A DNA stretch of 6,092 nucleotides from Vulcanimicrobiia bacterium (lineage in GTDB: Bacteria; Vulcanimicrobiota; Vulcanimicrobiia; Vulcanimicrobiales; Vulcanimicrobiaceae), in the NCBI GenBank assembly GCA_025451135.1, contig JANWKW010000066.1:1-6092 (forward strand), read 5' to 3'. Every line of letters begins with the position of its first letter. The first letter of the stretch is position 1. The notes beneath the pieces were generated by a model, which saw only the letters and a program-made list of their open reading frames with translations, made no database searches and was not told where the DNA came from. Both the position numbers and the translations under genes were made by a program. This document shows positions 5,307-6,092 of the stretch, one piece after another.

Positions 5307-6092
5307 CGCGCATCGCGTGCGTTCACGTCGGGACGCCGAAGACCGGAACGACCGCGCTGCAGATCTTCCTCGGGGTCAACCACGACCGCCTCTTGGAGGC
5401 GGGCGTCCTCTATCCGCGCGCCGGCGATCCGCACTTCCGTGGCGAGCCGACCTTGGCGCACCACGGACTGGTCCGCGAACTTCGGGACGGCGGACCGGGG
5501 CCCCAACTGGGGGCGGTCGCGGCGGAGATCGCTTCGTCGGGCGCTCCGCTTGTCGTGCTCAGTTCCGAGGAGTTCCACGCACTGCTCCCCGCGCAGATGA
5601 CGCCCTTGGTCGACGCGCTGCGTTCGGCCGACTACGTCCCGATCGCCGTGGTCTACCTTCGCGCCCAGCCGTTCTACGCCGAGTCGATCTACGTCGAGCT
5701 GCTCAAGGGCGGTCTGCTCGTGTCGTTCGATGCATATCTCGACGAGATCTTGCGAACCGGCGTCTACGTTCAGCCCGGCTCCGGCGCGCGCGTCGAGTTC
5801 GAATACTCGAGGTTGCTGGCCGCCTTCGAGGTCTCGTTCGGCGCCGGTATGGTCGTGCCGATGGCCTACCGACCCGAGCGCAAGCCCGGCGCGCAGCCGG
5901 TCGAATTTCTGGGCTATCTCGGGCGTCTGCGCGGCGAGATGCACGTGAAGGGACTCGTCAACAGCACGAAGCGGGTGAACGAGAGCCAGACGCTTCGGGA
6001 TGTGGTCGACCGCCTGTACGCGCTTGCGGAGGGACGTCCGCCGGCGAATCTCGGGATCTTCGAAGACGATCTCAACGCACGCTTCTCTCTGC
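5303..6092 (+). CDS. PAPS-type sulfotransferase-like protein, C-terminus cut by window edge, apparent CTG start
   Basis: The frame is open from 5240 to the window end. Counted from CTG 5303, 263 residues are visible. They begin (M)TRIACVHVGTPKTGTTALQ; GTPKTGTT (10-17) is the 5'-phosphosulfate-binding P-loop of sulfotransferases. Then come NHDRLLEAGVLYPR (26-39), LVVLSSEEFHALL (83-95) and VVYLRAQPFYAESIYVELLK (116-135), where R120 and S128 fit the 3'-phosphate-binding Arg/Ser pair. A pattern RLLAAFEVSFG (170-180) and NSTKRVNES (220-228) follows. The same order occurs in sulfotransferase-like proteins annotated in many bacteria, often near surface-polysaccharide genes. Such enzymes move sulfate from PAPS to an acceptor, unknown here. 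There is no ATG, GTG or TTG between the in-frame stop at 5237-5239 and the P-loop. CTG 5303, in a CTGA overlap with msrB, is the best start. Confidence 0.86.
   Translation, partial: MTRIACVHVGTPKTGTTALQIFLGVNHDRLLEAGVLYPRAGDPHFRGEPTLAHHGLVRELRDGGPGPQLGAVAAEIASSGAPLVVLSSEEFHALLPAQMTPLVDALRSADYVPIAVVYLRAQPFYAESIYVELLKGGLLVSFDAYLDEILRTGVYVQPGSGARVEFEYSRLLAAFEVSFGAGMVVPMAYRPERKPGAQPVEFLGYLGRLRGEMHVKGLVNSTKRVNESQTLRDVVDRLYALAEGRPPANLGIFEDDLNARFSL

Noticed and set aside
5264..5944. A 226-codon minus-strand frame at the right end
   Set aside because: The plus strand here encodes a P-loop sulfotransferase-like protein with family motifs in order. The minus frame is its mirror shadow.

Overview
This is a 6.1 kb window of very GC-rich bacterial chromosome, with eleven protein-coding genes and no RNA gene, insertion sequence, CRISPR array or origin that I can see. 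Genes are tightly packed, use ATG or GTG starts with AGG-type Shine-Dalgarno sequences, and strongly prefer G or C at third codon positions. The mix (Sec-exported small proteins, a lipoprotein, a MEDS-domain sensor protein, an H1-like lysine-rich protein, MsrB, a sulfotransferase-like protein) would suit a soil bacterium from a poorly cultured high-GC lineage such as Candidatus Eremiobacterota. That placement is a guess from gene style, not proof.

Left half (1-3431), an envelope-oriented locus. Two transcription units diverge from a 152-bp gap at 1292-1443. Leftward run two small exported proteins (1291-866 and 856-425), then an NAD(P)-binding SDR-like protein that leaves the window (420-1). 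Rightward run a multi-pass membrane protein (1444-2142), a lipoprotein with a GGAHCC motif overlapping it by 4 bp (2139-3002), and a third small exported protein (3051-3431). The three small exported proteins are paralogs. Each has a signal peptide, a CAWIT block, a K(V/I)RA block, a second cysteine in a DC pair, and exactly two cysteines in the predicted mature chain. This family of unknown function is the most interesting content of the window.

Middle (3435-4392, minus strand). A MEDS-domain protein is followed 22 bp later by a 52-residue HicB-like protein with no HicA partner and no DNA-binding domain. The HicB-like gene converges on the third small exported gene with only 3 bp between stop codons.

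Right part (4468-6092, plus strand). An H1-like protein with a lysine-rich AKKS-type repeat tail is followed by msrB (methionine-R-sulfoxide reductase). The msrB stop codon overlaps the apparent start of a PAPS-type sulfotransferase-like protein that runs off the right edge. No ATG, GTG or TTG is available for that last gene ahead of its P-loop. The best candidate start is a CTG inside a CTGA overlap, so start-codon-based gene calling can miss it.
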